From Aquisalinus flavus (GTDB lineage Bacteria; Pseudomonadota; Alphaproteobacteria; Caulobacterales; Parvularculaceae), in the NCBI RefSeq assembly GCF_022559625.1, contig NZ_CP042288.1, positions 954,409 to 1,018,408 of the forward strand: a DNA stretch of 64,000 nucleotides. Reading direction: 5' to 3'. Positions 36,575 through 46,578 of this stretch are shown in pieces (position 1 is the first letter of the stretch; every line of letters starts with the position of its first letter). The position numbers were made by a program, and so were the translations under genes. Below the pieces are notes generated by a model. The model saw only the letters and a program-made list of their open reading frames with translations, did not search any database and was not told the origin of the DNA.

Positions 36575-38188
36575 ATGCTTCAGTTCAACCGTTGGCAGAC
36601 CACTTTCATGCTGCTGATCGTTCTGGCCGGTGCCTATTTCACCGTGCCGAACTTCTTTGCCCAGGATGAGACGCCGCCGGGTTTCATGGAAACCCGCATT
36701 ACCCTCGGTCTCGATCTCCAGGGCGGCAGCTATCTGCTGCTCGAGGTCGACACCCAGAAGGTGCTGGACGACAGGTTGAACAATCTTCTCGGCGACATCC
36801 GGTCCGAACTGCGCGGCGGCGCTGCCGCCGGCGGTGACCGCATCACCTTTTCCGGCCCGAACCGTGAGGGCGACACCATCATCGTCGACATTCGCGACGA
36901 GGCTCAGGTTGACGAAGCGCTGGACCGCCTGCGCCGTCTTTCAACGCCGCTTGGCGGGCCGCTCGGCGGCGGATTCGGGCGCAATCTCTCCGTCGAGCGG
37001 GATGGCGCGTCGATCACCCTGGAGTTGACCCAGGAGGCACGGGAATTCTATGCATCCGCCGCCGTGGAGGATTCCATGGAAGTCGTCCGCCGACGGATCG
37101 ATGCCCTCGGTACGCGCGAGCCCATGATCATGAAGCAGGGCGACAACCGCCTCGTCGTTCAAGTACCGGGGGACAATGATTCCGAGGCGCTGAAGGACGT
37201 GATCAACCGCACCGGCCAGCTCTCCTTCCACATGGTCGATCCGACTGTCTCGCTGGCAGACGCCCAGAACGGCCTGCTGCCGCCGCGCCGGATCATGCTG
37301 CCGACAGAAGACGATCCGTCGCCTTTCCTGGTGCTGGAGGAAACGCCGGTCATCACCGGTGACATGGTGCAGACCGCCTCTGCCGGACCGGACCAGGATT
37401 CAGCCGGGTCCTTCCAGATCAACTTCTCGTTCGATTCCCGCGGCGCCCGCCGGTTTGCCGAGACGACCCGCCAGAATGTCGGCGAGCGGTTCGCCATCGT
37501 GCTTGACGACCGGATCATTTCCGCTCCGAACATCATTTCGCCGATCATCGGCGGGTCCGGCCGCATCACCGGCAATTTTTCCGCGCAGGAATCCAATGAC
37601 CTTGCCGTGCTGATCCGCTCCGGTGCCTTGCCCGCACCGCTGCAGACGATCGAGCAGCGCACGGTTGGCGCGGGGCTTGGCGCTGACTCCGTCAAGGCCG
37701 GTGCCGAAGCACTTATCCTCGGCTTCATCCTCGTCGTCATCTATATGGGCGTCTATTACGGCCGTTTCGGTATCTATGCCGACATTGCGCTGATCGCCAA
37801 CGTCCTGATGATCGCCGGGGCGCTGTCGTTGCTGGGCTCGACTTTGACCCTGCCGGGTATCGCCGGTATCGTGCTGACCATCGGCATGGCAGTCGACGCC
37901 AACGTGCTGATCTTCGAGCGGATCAGGGAAGAGGTTGCTGCCGGCAAGAAGGCCGTGCAGGCGGTCGAAGCCGGCTATTCCAAGGCGCTCAGCGCCATCA
38001 TCGATGCCAACATCACGACCTTCATTGCTGCGGCAGTAATGTTCTATCTCGGCTCGGGTCCGGTGCGCGGCTTCTCCGTCACGCTGGCGATCGGTGTCGT
38101 CACATCGGTTTTCTCCGCCTACTTCCTGACGCGGTTGATGGCCGGGCGCCATGTGCTCGCCAACCGCAACAAGCAACTCAGCCTTTAG
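36575..38188 (+). CDS. secD: Protein translocase subunit SecD
   Basis: Uses the proton motive force to pull exported proteins through SecYEG. The 537-residue protein has TM1 at 9-28, the motif TLGLDLQGGSYLLLEVD, the long periplasmic P1 domain with DNRLVVQVPG, and the C-terminal five-helix part with VGAGLGADSVKAGAEA and GMAVDANVLIFERIREE. Shorter than E. coli SecD (615), which is usual in alphaproteobacteria. The secF gene follows 16 bases later. Confidence 0.97.
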   Translation: MLQFNRWQTTFMLLIVLAGAYFTVPNFFAQDETPPGFMETRITLGLDLQGGSYLLLEVDTQKVLDDRLNNLLGDIRSELRGGAAAGGDRITFSGPNREGDTIIVDIRDEAQVDEALDRLRRLSTPLGGPLGGGFGRNLSVERDGASITLELTQEAREFYASAAVEDSMEVVRRRIDALGTREPMIMKQGDNRLVVQVPGDNDSEALKDVINRTGQLSFHMVDPTVSLADAQNGLLPPRRIMLPTEDDPSPFLVLEETPVITGDMVQTASAGPDQDSAGSFQINFSFDSRGARRFAETTRQNVGERFAIVLDDRIISAPNIISPIIGGSGRITGNFSAQESNDLAVLIRSGALPAPLQTIEQRTVGAGLGADSVKAGAEALILGFILVVIYMGVYYGRFGIYADIALIANVLMIAGALSLLGSTLTLPGIAGIVLTIGMAVDANVLIFERIREEVAAGKKAVQAVEAGYSKALSAIIDANITTFIAAAVMFYLGSGPVRGFSVTLAIGVVTSVFSAYFLTRLMAGRHVLANRNKQLSL

Positions 38189-38204
38189 AATCGGAAAGAC
38201 CGTC

Positions 38205-39212
38205 ATGGGCCTGAAACTGATCCCCGATAACACCCACGTCCCGTTCATGAATGTGCGCATGGCGGCCTTCGGCGTCTCGCTGCTGGGCATCATCGCCTCG
38301 GTCGTTGCGTTTTTCGTGATCGGCCTCAATTTCGGCATCGACTTCCGTGGCGGGTCCGTCATCGAGGTCGGTCCGGCGCCGGGTGAGAGCTTCACCATCG
38401 AGAACCTGACACAGGTGCGCAACGCCACCGGCGAGCTGGGGCTCGGCAGTGTCGATGCCCAGGAAATCGGCGCCATTGGCGGCGGCGAGGACGGCATCGT
38501 CGTCACCATCGAATTGCAGACGAGTACCGAGGACTTCGCCCAACGCTGTCTCGACAATGCGCCTCAGGGCATCGCCGGTGACGAGGCGGAGGTCGCAAAC
38601 CAGATCGCGACGGCCTGCGTCAAGGGCGTTCTGATCGAGGAACTGGGCAGCGATATCGAAGAGCGCCGCATCGATGTGGTGGGGCCGACGGTCTCCGGTG
38701 AGCTTGTGCAGGCCGGTACCCGTGCCGTAATCATCGCTGTCGCGCTGATGCTGATCTACATCTGGTTGCGGTTCAAATGGCAGTTTTCTGTCGGCGCCAT
38801 CGTCGCCCTGGTGCATGACGTGATCCTGACCATCGGCATGTTCTCGATCACCCAGCTCGATTTCGACCTGTCGATCATTGCCGCGCTGCTGACCATCGTC
38901 GGCTATTCGATGAATGACACGGTCGTCGTCTATGACCGCGTGCGCGAGAATTTGCGCAAGTTCAAGAAGAAGCCGCTGACCGAAGTGCTTGACCTGTCGA
39001 TCAATGACACGCTGTCGCGCACGATCATCACCTCCGGTACGACCTTACTCGCGCTGATCGCCCTGTTCGTGTTCGGCGGGGCGGTGCTGCGCGGTTTCAC
39101 GGCGGCAATGATCTGGGGTATCCTCATCGGTACCTATTCGTCCATCTTCATCGCCTCGCCGATCCTGCAATTGACCGGCGTCGACCGGGACTGGTCGAAG
39201 GCCGAAAGCTGA
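38205..39212 (+). CDS. secF: Protein translocase subunit SecF
   Basis: Partner of SecD, 335 residues. TM1 is followed by NFGIDFRGGSVIEV, the SecF signature; the late helices carry VGYSMNDTVVVYDRVREN and NDTLSRTIITSGTTLLALIAL. The ATG at 38205 precedes MGLKLIPDNT; upstream codons in the same frame overlap secD and are rejected. Next gene starts 3 bases after the stop. Confidence 0.97.
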   Translation: MGLKLIPDNTHVPFMNVRMAAFGVSLLGIIASVVAFFVIGLNFGIDFRGGSVIEVGPAPGESFTIENLTQVRNATGELGLGSVDAQEIGAIGGGEDGIVVTIELQTSTEDFAQRCLDNAPQGIAGDEAEVANQIATACVKGVLIEELGSDIEERRIDVVGPTVSGELVQAGTRAVIIAVALMLIYIWLRFKWQFSVGAIVALVHDVILTIGMFSITQLDFDLSIIAALLTIVGYSMNDTVVVYDRVRENLRKFKKKPLTEVLDLSINDTLSRTIITSGTTLLALIALFVFGGAVLRGFTAAMIWGILIGTYSSIFIASPILQLTGVDRDWSKAES

Positions 39213-39215
39213 TCC

Positions 39216-40067
39216 GTGGCGGGGCCGGAAGAGCGCTATACGGACAATATCGCCTATTGCCGCGATGAAGCCGCAAGGGCGTCTCCCGACCTGGTGCTGT
39301 CAGCCCAGTTCGCGCCGGCGGCTGACCGCGACCGGCTGATGGCGCTCTATGCCTTTGCCGCCGAAATCCATCGCATTCCCGCAACGGTCTCCGAACCGCC
39401 GCTCGGGGCGATCCGCCAGCAATGGTGGCGCGAGGCGCTGGCGGAGGTTTTCGCCGGCGGCGCGGTTCGGGTGCATCCGGTGGCCGAGGCACTTGCTGTC
39501 GCTCTGTCCGATGGCAGACATTGCGGGGTGCGGGCCCTGATGGAAGAGGCGATCGACGGGATCGGCTGGTTTCTCGATGGCGAGGCTTATGCAAGCCCTG
39601 AAGATGCAGCCGCGAAAGCATCGGCGAGCCATGGCAGTATCGCGCTGGCCGCGGCGGTACTACTGGCCGGGGAGGATATTCCGGCAAAGGATCAACTCGT
39701 CATCCGTCATCTTGAAGCTGTCGCCGCCATTGCGCGGCAGATGGGACCGCAGGGCGCCGGGGACCGCAGCAGGAACGAGGGCGGGCCGATCGCGACGATG
39801 AGCGAAAGGCTGGCGTCGTATTGCGAGGACGAGCGTCAGGGCGACGCGATGCGGGCCTGGCTGACCGACGAATATTGCGGGAACCGTAAGGGCACCAAGC
39901 GCCTGCCGCCGAGCCTGATGCCGGCAATCGCCCATGCGGCGCTGATACCGTCCCATCTCAAGGCCGCAGAGAAACTCCACAGGGACCGTATGCTGACCGT
40001 CTCCCGCTTCGCGGATTTTGGCCGCAAGGTCAGGGTCACCAGGGCCATTCTGACTGGTACGGTCTGA
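39216..40067 (+). CDS. Squalene/phytoene synthase family protein (NDUFAF6-like)
   Basis: A 283-residue member of the isoprenoid synthase fold. It has the first substrate region as LMALYAFAAEIHRIP and QQWWREALAEVF, but lacks clear DxxxD aspartate motifs of true phytoene synthases. That, and the habitual position after secDF, match the alphaproteobacterial relatives of mitochondrial NDUFAF6, a complex I assembly factor, rather than a carotenoid enzyme. GTG start 3 bases after the secF stop suggests coupling. Function remains inference. Confidence 0.82.
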   Translation: MAGPEERYTDNIAYCRDEAARASPDLVLSAQFAPAADRDRLMALYAFAAEIHRIPATVSEPPLGAIRQQWWREALAEVFAGGAVRVHPVAEALAVALSDGRHCGVRALMEEAIDGIGWFLDGEAYASPEDAAAKASASHGSIALAAAVLLAGEDIPAKDQLVIRHLEAVAAIARQMGPQGAGDRSRNEGGPIATMSERLASYCEDERQGDAMRAWLTDEYCGNRKGTKRLPPSLMPAIAHAALIPSHLKAAEKLHRDRMLTVSRFADFGRKVRVTRAILTGTV

Positions 40068-40103
40068 TACTCAGGCCGGGCTGATGATCAGGCCGGTTTC
40101 ACC

Positions 40104-40832
40104 TCAGCTCTGGGCAGCGCCGGGAAAGGTCAGGATCGTGGCAGTACTGTTTGCTGCCGTCGGGCACAGATCGCTGAGCGGGCAATGCTTGCAGTCCGGC
40201 TTGCCGCGATGGCAGACCTTGTCGGCGAGCCGCGTCAGCCCCTGATAGAGCCGGTTCAGTTCAGCTGCTTTCCAGTCCGCCGGCATCCTCTCCATGATGT
40301 GACGGTCGAGCGCCGAAATCGGCGTGCCCTCCGGCGCGAGCCGCAGGCGCCGGACCGGCCTGGCGCTGTCCTGGTCGACCGTGGCGACAGTTTTGCGCAG
40401 GGTTGAAAAGCTAAGGGTTGCCGCAGCGATGGTGGCATCGACACCGGGCAGGGCGCAGAGCCATGTCATCGCTTCATCCGAATTCCACTGCTCGAGAAAA
40501 CCGAGATCAAGCTCCCCGCGCTTTGTCTCTATTGCCTGCAGCAGCCGGGGCAGGGTCGTGGCCTTGTCCGTCACCCGTTCGACACCGCGCAGCACGGGCA
40601 GCAGAACATCTGGATCAGCATCGCGCAGATCGCCCCAATTGCGGAAACGCTGGCGCAGCCGCTGGAACACGGCAAGGGCAACCGCTGTCGGGGTGCCGCC
40701 GACCAGCACCATGAAGACAAGCTGGGACAGCGGCTCGGCATTGGGCCTTGCCGGGCTCGGCCATGCCCTCGACAGCCGGTCGAGAATGTCCGGCAGGCGC
40801 TTGTCGCGGGCGAAGGTGAGACTCATTTGCAT
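40104..40832 (-). CDS. Endonuclease III-like HhH-GPD protein with [4Fe-4S] motif
   Basis: A 242-residue DNA base-excision-type protein. It has the helix-hairpin-helix LPGVDATIAAATL near 129 and the C-terminal cluster motif C-x6-C-x2-C-x5-C in VCHRGKPDCKHCPLSDLC. The catalytic aspartate is kept in ATVDQDSARPVRR, but the lysine of the LPGVGRKTA motif of endonuclease III is replaced (LPGVDATIA), so bifunctional lyase activity is doubtful. Two perfect LexA boxes lie 14 to 51 bases upstream, marking it as a damage-induced gene. Likely a divergent glycosylase; substrate unknown. Confidence 0.85.
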   Translation of the reverse strand: MQMSLTFARDKRLPDILDRLSRAWPSPARPNAEPLSQLVFMVLVGGTPTAVALAVFQRLRQRFRNWGDLRDADPDVLLPVLRGVERVTDKATTLPRLLQAIETKRGELDLGFLEQWNSDEAMTWLCALPGVDATIAAATLSFSTLRKTVATVDQDSARPVRRLRLAPEGTPISALDRHIMERMPADWKAAELNRLYQGLTRLADKVCHRGKPDCKHCPLSDLCPTAANSTATILTFPGAAQS

Positions 40833-40845
40833 GGTCCCAATATGA

Positions 40846-40860
40846 GAACATTACGCGAAC
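40846..40860. promoter_or_regulatory. LexA (SOS) box 1 of the endonuclease III-like gene
   Basis: GAAC-N7-GAAC, the alphaproteobacterial LexA box read on the other strand as GTTC-N7-GTTC. It ends 13 bases before the start codon at 40832. Confidence 0.85.
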
Positions 40861-40868
40861 ACGTCAAG

Positions 40869-40883
40869 TGTTCTTTTTATGTT
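40869..40883. promoter_or_regulatory. LexA (SOS) box 2 of the endonuclease III-like gene
   Basis: GTTC-N7-GTTC on the plus strand, in opposite orientation to box 1 and 23 bases away centre to centre. It lies in the short gap before the trmFO stop codon. Confidence 0.85.
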
Positions 40884-40894
40884 CCTGCACCAGG

Positions 40895-42328
40895 CTATTC
40901 TGCAGCCGCTTGCGTGGTGCCGAGCCAGGTATCGACATCGGCAAGGGCCCGGGCACACAGGGCGCGCTTGCGAGCGAAACCCTTTTCCTTGCCCTTGATG
41001 CGGCTGCCATCGGCATCCTGCTTCGGTGTCTCGATAAAGGGGAACAGGCCGAAATTGACGTTCATCGGCTGGAACGCGCCCTTGGAGCCGGCGCCGTCGG
41101 ACAGGTGCCCGCCGGTGATGTGCCGGTGCAGCGCACCGAGAGCGGATGTTTCCGGCGGCAGTGCCGCCGTCACGTCGCGGCCGAGCGCCTGAAGGGCGGC
41201 GAAACGCCCGGCGAGCATGCCGGTGGCGGCGCTTTCGAGATAGCCCTCGACACCGGTGATCTGCCCGGCAAAGCGCAGATGGTCGGCCTTTTTCATGCGG
41301 AAGGTTTCGTCGAGCAGCTTGGGCGAGTTGATGAAGGTGTTGCGGTGAATGCCGCCGAGACGGGCGAATTCCGCGTCTTCCAGCCCGGGGATGCAGTTGA
41401 AGACATCCTTCTGGGCGCCGTATTTCAGCTTCGTCTGGAAACCGACCATGTTGTAGAGCGTGCCCAGCGCATTGTCCTGGCGCAGCTGGATGACGGCATG
41501 GGGCCGCTTGCCGGTGCGCGGATCGGTCAGGCCGACGGGCTTCATCGGGCCGAAGCGCAGGGTCTCGCGGCCGCGTTCGGCCATCACCTCGACCGGCAGG
41601 CAGCCCTCGAAATAGGGGGTGTTCTTCTCCCACTCCTTGAACTCGGTCTTCTCGCCCTCGATCAGCGCGTCGATGAAGCGCTCATATTCCTCTTCCGTGA
41701 ACGGAAGATTGATATAGTCGGCGCCGTCGCCGCCGGGACCTTTCTTGTCGTAGCGCGACTGGAACCAGGCCGTGTCGAAATTGATCGAGTCCTTGTAGAT
41801 GATCGGCGCGATGGCATCGAAGAAGGCGAGTTCCTCCTCGCCGGTGACCGCATGAACAGCCTGTGCCAGCGCCATGGAGGTGAGGGGGCCGGTGGCGATG
41901 ATGACATTCTCCCATTCAGCCGGCGGCAGGCCGGTGACTTCCTCGCGCAGGATCCCGATTAGCGGATGAGCCTCGATCTCCTTCGTCACGGCAGCCGAGA
42001 AATGGTCGCGGTCGACGGCGAGGGCGCCGCCGGAGGGCACCTGGTTGGCATCGGCCGAGCGCAGGATCAGCGAGCCGCAACGGCGCATTTCCTCATGCAG
42101 CAGGCCGACGGCATTCTGGGTCGCGTCATCGGAGCGGAAGGAATTGGAGCAGACAAGCTCGGCGAGACCGTCGGTCGAATGAGCTTCGGTTTTCTTCACC
42201 GGGCGCATCTCGTGGATCGTGACTTTGGCTGTTTCCGATGTATGGCCGGCCTCGCGCAGCATTTCCGCCGCCTGCCACGCCGCCTCTGAACCGGCGAGAC
42301 CGCCGCCTATGATGTGGATCTGTTTCAT
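40895..42328 (-). CDS. trmFO: Methylenetetrahydrofolate--tRNA-(uracil-5-)-methyltransferase TrmFO
   Basis: FAD- and folate-dependent enzyme making ribothymidine at tRNA position 54. The 477-residue chain begins [19 protein letters not shown] (FAD site), and has the family motifs [28 protein letters not shown] and [10 protein letters not shown] near the end. The ATG at 42328 matches known starts; the frame is open further upstream but without homology. The endonuclease III-like gene follows in the same direction after the LexA boxes. Confidence 0.95.
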   Translation of the reverse strand: MKQIHIIGGGLAGSEAAWQAAEMLREAGHTSETAKVTIHEMRPVKKTEAHSTDGLAELVCSNSFRSDDATQNAVGLLHEEMRRCGSLILRSADANQVPSGGALAVDRDHFSAAVTKEIEAHPLIGILREEVTGLPPAEWENVIIATGPLTSMALAQAVHAVTGEEELAFFDAIAPIIYKDSINFDTAWFQSRYDKKGPGGDGADYINLPFTEEEYERFIDALIEGEKTEFKEWEKNTPYFEGCLPVEVMAERGRETLRFGPMKPVGLTDPRTGKRPHAVIQLRQDNALGTLYNMVGFQTKLKYGAQKDVFNCIPGLEDAEFARLGGIHRNTFINSPKLLDETFRMKKADHLRFAGQITGVEGYLESAATGMLAGRFAALQALGRDVTAALPPETSALGALHRHITGGHLSDGAGSKGAFQPMNVNFGLFPFIETPKQDADGSRIKGKEKGFARKRALCARALADVDTWLGTTQAAAE

Positions 42329-42476
42329 GAGCGCTGATGTAGGCCAGTCGGGCCCGCATGTGAACAGGGCAAACATCAAAATCAAGCCATGAGACCGAGC
42401 GATGCGCCTGAAGCAACACGGAACGAGATTGGCTTCACGGCCCCCGGCTATGGGCTGCCGTCGCTGCCCTTCCCCC

Positions 42477-44024
42477 CTAGCGCGTGATGCGCAGCTTGTT
42501 CAGATCGGAGCCGATGGCGCCAAAGGCATCGTCGAGCGCGCTTGCCGACGGCGCGAACCAGTATTTGCCCGGATCGGAAGCGCAGTTCTCATACAGTGAT
42601 TTTGTCGAGGCATTGGGACTGGTAGAGAAGACCACAGTGTAGATCGTGATACCCTGGGCCTTTGCAGCGGTGCACAGGGCTAGCAGCCGTTCTTCGACGG
42701 CGGTCTTCGCCTTGCCGCTGTTGGATGTGCCCAGGAGCGCGTTCATCTTGGCTTCGCCGAGGCGGCCATAACCGGTGATGTCGGATGTCTCGCCGCCCGC
42801 TTTTACCCAGTCGCCTGCATTGCCGGCATTAAAGACAGTGTTGTCGCCGTCCGTCATAAGAACGATGGCGCGGCGCCAGCGCGGCGAGTCCCAGATGACA
42901 ACGCCTGTCTTCGGATCCTTGTATTCACCCGCTTCAGTGAACGGCTCGCCGGGTGTCAGGGTACGAATACCCCAGGCCATGCCGATATCCGCGAAGGTGC
43001 CTCCGCGATTCCAGGCGGTCATCGCATTTAGGGCGGTGATGACTTCAGCCTTCTTTCCGGTCAGGGGCAGGATCGGTGTCGGGCAACCTGTATTGGGCCC
43101 GTAAAAGTGGTTTGAGTTCTTGTTACCGCCTGGCTCTATGGTCGAAGGATCCGGCTCACCCGATTTGGACCCGTTCTTGCGGACATCGTACCGGTTATCG
43201 TCGACGATCGGCCAGATCAGCGGTTTCCATTTCTGTACCGAGGGCGGGGTATCGTCGATTGAAGCCGCGCCGTCACGCTCGTAGACGCACCCTTTCCATT
43301 GCGTCTTGTCAGACGGATCGTATTCCAGCGGTTTCAGGTCAGCGGTCGGCACACTCGCGTAGCCTTTCGGGTTGCCGGGTGTGAGATCCGCCGTGTTCGT
43401 CATGTCGACGATCGACGGCGCTATATCTCCGGGATTTACCATGGCAGCATAGGGCACTACCGAAACGCGCAGCTCCTCTTCCTTGCCGCTGGCATACAGG
43501 GAATGCGTCATGCTCAGCGACGCCTTGCGCAGCGCCTCCAGTCGGGTCGTGCCGTTGAGACCGCCCCACATCGAGCCCGTATTGTCGAGAACGAGTGACA
43601 CCATCAGCCCGCCACCCGCCCGGTTGACGTCTGTTCTTACGCTGATCGTGATCGGCTTCTTGTACACCATCTGTACAAAGAACGGCGTCATCGTGGCAGA
43701 TGAGGTGACGGTGACCTTTTCCGCCGTCGATGTCGTGTTGATCTTGTTGATCTTGGTATTGCCGAGCTGGAAGTTGCGGTGGATATAATCCGTTGCCAGC
43801 TTGTTCAGTTCGTCACTTGTGCCGAAAGTCGTGCCGACCGCCAGTGCTGCGGCATCGGTTGCACTCTGCAACTCGAATTTTACGAGCTGCACGCGGGCGC
43901 CGTCCACGGCAAGGCCGGCGAAACCGATCAGGGGCAGAATCAGCAAGGACGTGAGGATGGATATGTTGCCCGCAACGGATCGACCGAAGGCCGTTCCGTC
44001 AAGCCTGTACCTAATCGTGTTCAT
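42477..44024 (-). CDS. TadG-like protein with von Willebrand A domain
   Basis: A 515-residue membrane-anchored protein. The N-terminal helix ([27 protein letters not shown]) is the TadE/TadG-like anchor; the following segment [12 protein letters not shown] is the usual Tad motif. A vWA domain starts near 142 with the MIDAS motif DNTGSMWG and continues to a second metal-ligand region [14 protein letters not shown] ([10 protein letters not shown]). Such proteins belong to Flp/Tad pilus or adhesion systems. Overlaps the upstream TadE-like gene by 14 bases. Confidence 0.88.
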   Translation of the reverse strand: MNTIRYRLDGTAFGRSVAGNISILTSLLILPLIGFAGLAVDGARVQLVKFELQSATDAAALAVGTTFGTSDELNKLATDYIHRNFQLGNTKINKINTTSTAEKVTVTSSATMTPFFVQMVYKKPITISVRTDVNRAGGGLMVSLVLDNTGSMWGGLNGTTRLEALRKASLSMTHSLYASGKEEELRVSVVPYAAMVNPGDIAPSIVDMTNTADLTPGNPKGYASVPTADLKPLEYDPSDKTQWKGCVYERDGAASIDDTPPSVQKWKPLIWPIVDDNRYDVRKNGSKSGEPDPSTIEPGGNKNSNHFYGPNTGCPTPILPLTGKKAEVITALNAMTAWNRGGTFADIGMAWGIRTLTPGEPFTEAGEYKDPKTGVVIWDSPRWRRAIVLMTDGDNTVFNAGNAGDWVKAGGETSDITGYGRLGEAKMNALLGTSNSGKAKTAVEERLLALCTAAKAQGITIYTVVFSTSPNASTKSLYENCASDPGKYWFAPSASALDDAFGAIGSDLNKLRITR

Positions 44025-44574
44025 AGCCTGTTACTTCCTTGCCGACATCTGTCAAGTCACCGTTGATTGCGATCGCGCGCGTGGTCCGTGGTTTGGAGTA
44101 GGAGATAACAGTCTTCGTCATCTTCGTATCGCCGAACACGGACAGGAGAGTGTTGGCCTGTATGCGGACGACTGCGACGATGACGCTCTGGCCAGGTTCA
44201 GCGAGACCCTCTGCCGCCTTGATATCGAAGTCGAGCTTTGCCGATCCAGCGGAGCGCTTCCAAAGAAGGACCGGTGTGTGGTCCTTCTTGTACCCTATGC
44301 TTACCAAAATGAAAGAAATATTGCCATTCTTTAGATCAACGGAAGGTAAAAGGTATTCGGATACATCGTGAAACTCCTTGATATCGGAATCAGTCAGTTC
44401 ATCGAATCGTGACGTAATATCGCTCAACTGAAACGCATAGCGCTCGAGTTCGTCCGACAGCTGGAAGCGGAAAGACAGTTCGTACACAGACAAGAATATG
44501 ATGATGATGACTGGCATGACCAGGGCAAATTCAGTCGCAGCGATCCCGGCGTCGTTTTTCTGGAAGCGTTTCAT
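44011..44574 (-). CDS. TadE-like pseudopilin, gene 2 of locus A
   Basis: 187 residues. The start MKRFQKNDAGIAATEFALVM is the TadE/F pattern: a short basic leader, a glycine, then a hydrophobic helix with glutamate at position 5 after the processing site. Function: minor pilin-like component of a Tad system. The ATG at 44574 follows GAGAG; it starts 12 bases after the stop of the first TadE-like gene. Confidence 0.87.
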   Translation of the reverse strand: MKRFQKNDAGIAATEFALVMPVIIIIFLSVYELSFRFQLSDELERYAFQLSDITSRFDELTDSDIKEFHDVSEYLLPSVDLKNGNISFILVSIGYKKDHTPVLLWKRSAGSAKLDFDIKAAEGLAEPGQSVIVAVVRIQANTLLSVFGDTKMTKTVISYSKPRTTRAIAINGDLTDVGKEVTGYEHD

Positions 44575-44585
44575 AGCCAACTCTC

Positions 44586-45119
44586 TCAGCAATTGCCGAC
44601 GCAGCCAAAGGGCTCGTTCTTGGTTATTGCATACCCCACTACGAGGACAGGCTCGCCGTCGGACTGAAAGATATCCTTCAGCAAGGGTGTGTTGAAACTG
44701 TAGGGCATGGTCGCGGTAACCATCGTTATTTCTTCCTGCTTGCCTGGTTTAAACACGAAATTCGTGGCCTTGCCCTTGCCGTTAAAGCTCGGTTTGACGA
44801 CCTTAATCTTCTGCAATGAAGCGAATGACCGGACGTCGAACTGGATGTCGGCGCAATCGAGATGCTTCGGCGTGTGTCCGCAATAGGCCTTCTTGAAAGC
44901 ATCGGCCGGATCGCCCGAGCGCTGGATTTCGCCGGTCTGGAGATCGCGCGTCACCTCGAAAATTATCGAGCGCAAGGTGAACTTGTTCATGACTAAAACG
45001 GAAGTTTCCATGATCGCAAATACGACGATGAAGAACATCGGAGCGACCAGCGCAAATTCGATTGCGGTCGCCCCGCTTTTATCGCGAAATCCGCATTTCA
45101 GAATGGTCTTGTCGAACAT
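44586..45119 (-). CDS. TadE-like pseudopilin, gene 1 of locus A
   Basis: 177 residues, starting MFDKTILKCGFRDKSGATAI and then a hydrophobic helix EFALVAPMFFIVVFAIMETS, the TadE motif with Gly-x-x-x-Ile-Glu-Phe. Cysteines near AYCGHT, LDCAD and the terminal FGCVGNC are likely disulfide-bonded outside the membrane. First gene of a three-gene cluster; no tad ATPase, secretin or flp gene is visible here. Confidence 0.85.
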   Translation of the reverse strand: MFDKTILKCGFRDKSGATAIEFALVAPMFFIVVFAIMETSVLVMNKFTLRSIIFEVTRDLQTGEIQRSGDPADAFKKAYCGHTPKHLDCADIQFDVRSFASLQKIKVVKPSFNGKGKATNFVFKPGKQEEITMVTATMPYSFNTPLLKDIFQSDGEPVLVVGYAITKNEPFGCVGNC

Positions 45120-45472
45120 AGCCCCTGTGCTCCCCGCAGGTGCAAACCTTCGCAAACCGTGGTTAAAGAAATGCCAAAAAAATCGGTTAACTCGCAAAAA
45201 AATTAAAATGTAATAAAATTGTCGGAACGGGGATTCCGGTTCGAGGATTTCAATCGGCAGAGACCAAACGGCGCAGGCGCGTGTCGCCGAAACGAGGTTT
45301 CCGTGTCATGCCAGATGAATGTGTCGAGGAGAGGAGACTACGGGACCCGCTTGTGCGCCGCCCGTTTCGTGTTAGGCTCAAACATTCGAGATGGTTCTGG
45401 ACCGTCTCTGCCCCGGTGGGGACCGGGTTCTTTGGGATAAGAGCGTCATTGCAAGAGTGGGGTCCGGGGCGT
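45120..45472. other. Divergent intergenic region, TadE locus A / membrane protein
   Basis: 353 bases. The part at 45165-45225 is markedly AT-rich (runs of A, TTAA at several points) and is a probable promoter for the minus-strand TadE cluster. The rest is GC-rich; its reading frames lack ribosome sites. I see no complete CtrA or LexA box. Confidence 0.5.
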
Positions 45473-46513
45473 ATGCGTATCAACTTCTACAGGTCGGTCA
45501 CTGACGCGTGGGGCTTTGCGGTTCACCGGTTTTCGCTGATTGCGCGTCTGGCCTGGTTCCCGGTCCTGCTGATCATCATGATGTCGCTGTTGCTGCCCTA
45601 TGTGCTGCTGACCATCCTCAATGGCCAGGTGGTCACAATCACCGATATCTCCCTCGCAGATGCGGCAACCGCAATCGCCAAAAACCAGGCGCTGCTATGG
45701 GAACAACATTTCGGGACGATGCTCGCGCTGAACGTCCTGTCCTATGTTTTCTCGACCCTGATGTATGCCTCCTTTCTGGTGCCGCTGATCCGCTATACGG
45801 CGCGCGGGATCGAGCCGTCGCACCGCTCTGTCGTGCTGCATATCGGTCCGCGCCATTTCAAGTTCCTCGGCGCGACGCTGCTGACAGTGGGCAGCATCTT
45901 CCTGCTGCTGTGGATGCCGGTGATGATCTCGACCTTCTTCATCGACTCCCATGTGGCTGACGCCATGAACACGAAATATGCCGTGTTTCCCGATGCCGAC
46001 AGCCTGCATTCCGTCGAGATTGTCAGCGGACTGGAGAGTGCCCTCGGTTTTGCCCTGCTCAAGGGCGTGCTGCGGATCGTTGCCGTCGTTTCGGTGCTCT
46101 ATTTCAGCCTGCGCTTCTTTGCCGTGCCGTTCTTTGCCGGGGTCAGGGAAAAGGGCGACAGCTATCATTCGATCAAGGCGTCGTGGGCGCTGACGCGGAG
46201 CTGGAACGCGGCCAAGCTGGCCTGCGGCCTGCTGGTGCTCGGTATCGCGATCTTAATTGTCACCTACCTTCTCAATGTCTATGTGCTGACGCTGACCGCG
46301 ACGGCATTGCAGACCATGTACGCGCTGGCTTTCTCATCGACCGGGGTCATGGGCACGTTAGGGCAAGACATGGCCTGGGTGCTGGATTTGATCGAATGGA
46401 TTTGGGTGGTAATCCGGGTCGTGCTGAACCTCACCTTCCTGTGCTTCGTCTTCGGCATCATTGCCGGGCTCGGCGGCAGCCTTGTCCGCCAGTCGGGATT
46501 AGTGGGCGACTAA
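45473..46513 (+). CDS. Polytopic membrane protein, unknown (paralogue 1)
   Basis: 346 residues with about six hydrophobic segments. It opens with MRINFYRSVTDAWGFAVHRF followed by LIARLAWFPVLLIIMMS. The second paralogue downstream has the same layout. Not assigned to a family by me. The ATG at 45473 is chosen because the first homologous segment begins there; upstream codons in frame give an arginine-rich, unlikely extension. Confidence 0.75.
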   Translation: MRINFYRSVTDAWGFAVHRFSLIARLAWFPVLLIIMMSLLLPYVLLTILNGQVVTITDISLADAATAIAKNQALLWEQHFGTMLALNVLSYVFSTLMYASFLVPLIRYTARGIEPSHRSVVLHIGPRHFKFLGATLLTVGSIFLLLWMPVMISTFFIDSHVADAMNTKYAVFPDADSLHSVEIVSGLESALGFALLKGVLRIVAVVSVLYFSLRFFAVPFFAGVREKGDSYHSIKASWALTRSWNAAKLACGLLVLGIAILIVTYLLNVYVLTLTATALQTMYALAFSSTGVMGTLGQDMAWVLDLIEWIWVVIRVVLNLTFLCFVFGIIAGLGGSLVRQSGLVGD

Positions 46514-46578
46514 CTATCGCAAAATGACGCGGACCGCCGTATAAGCTGAGGACTAGAGGGCTGGCCTGGAGGAAAACC

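Noticed and set aside
39216..40067. Carotenoid or squalene biosynthesis
   Set aside because: The protein lacks clear aspartate-rich motifs and sits beside secDF as NDUFAF6-like relatives do; no other isoprenoid genes are nearby.
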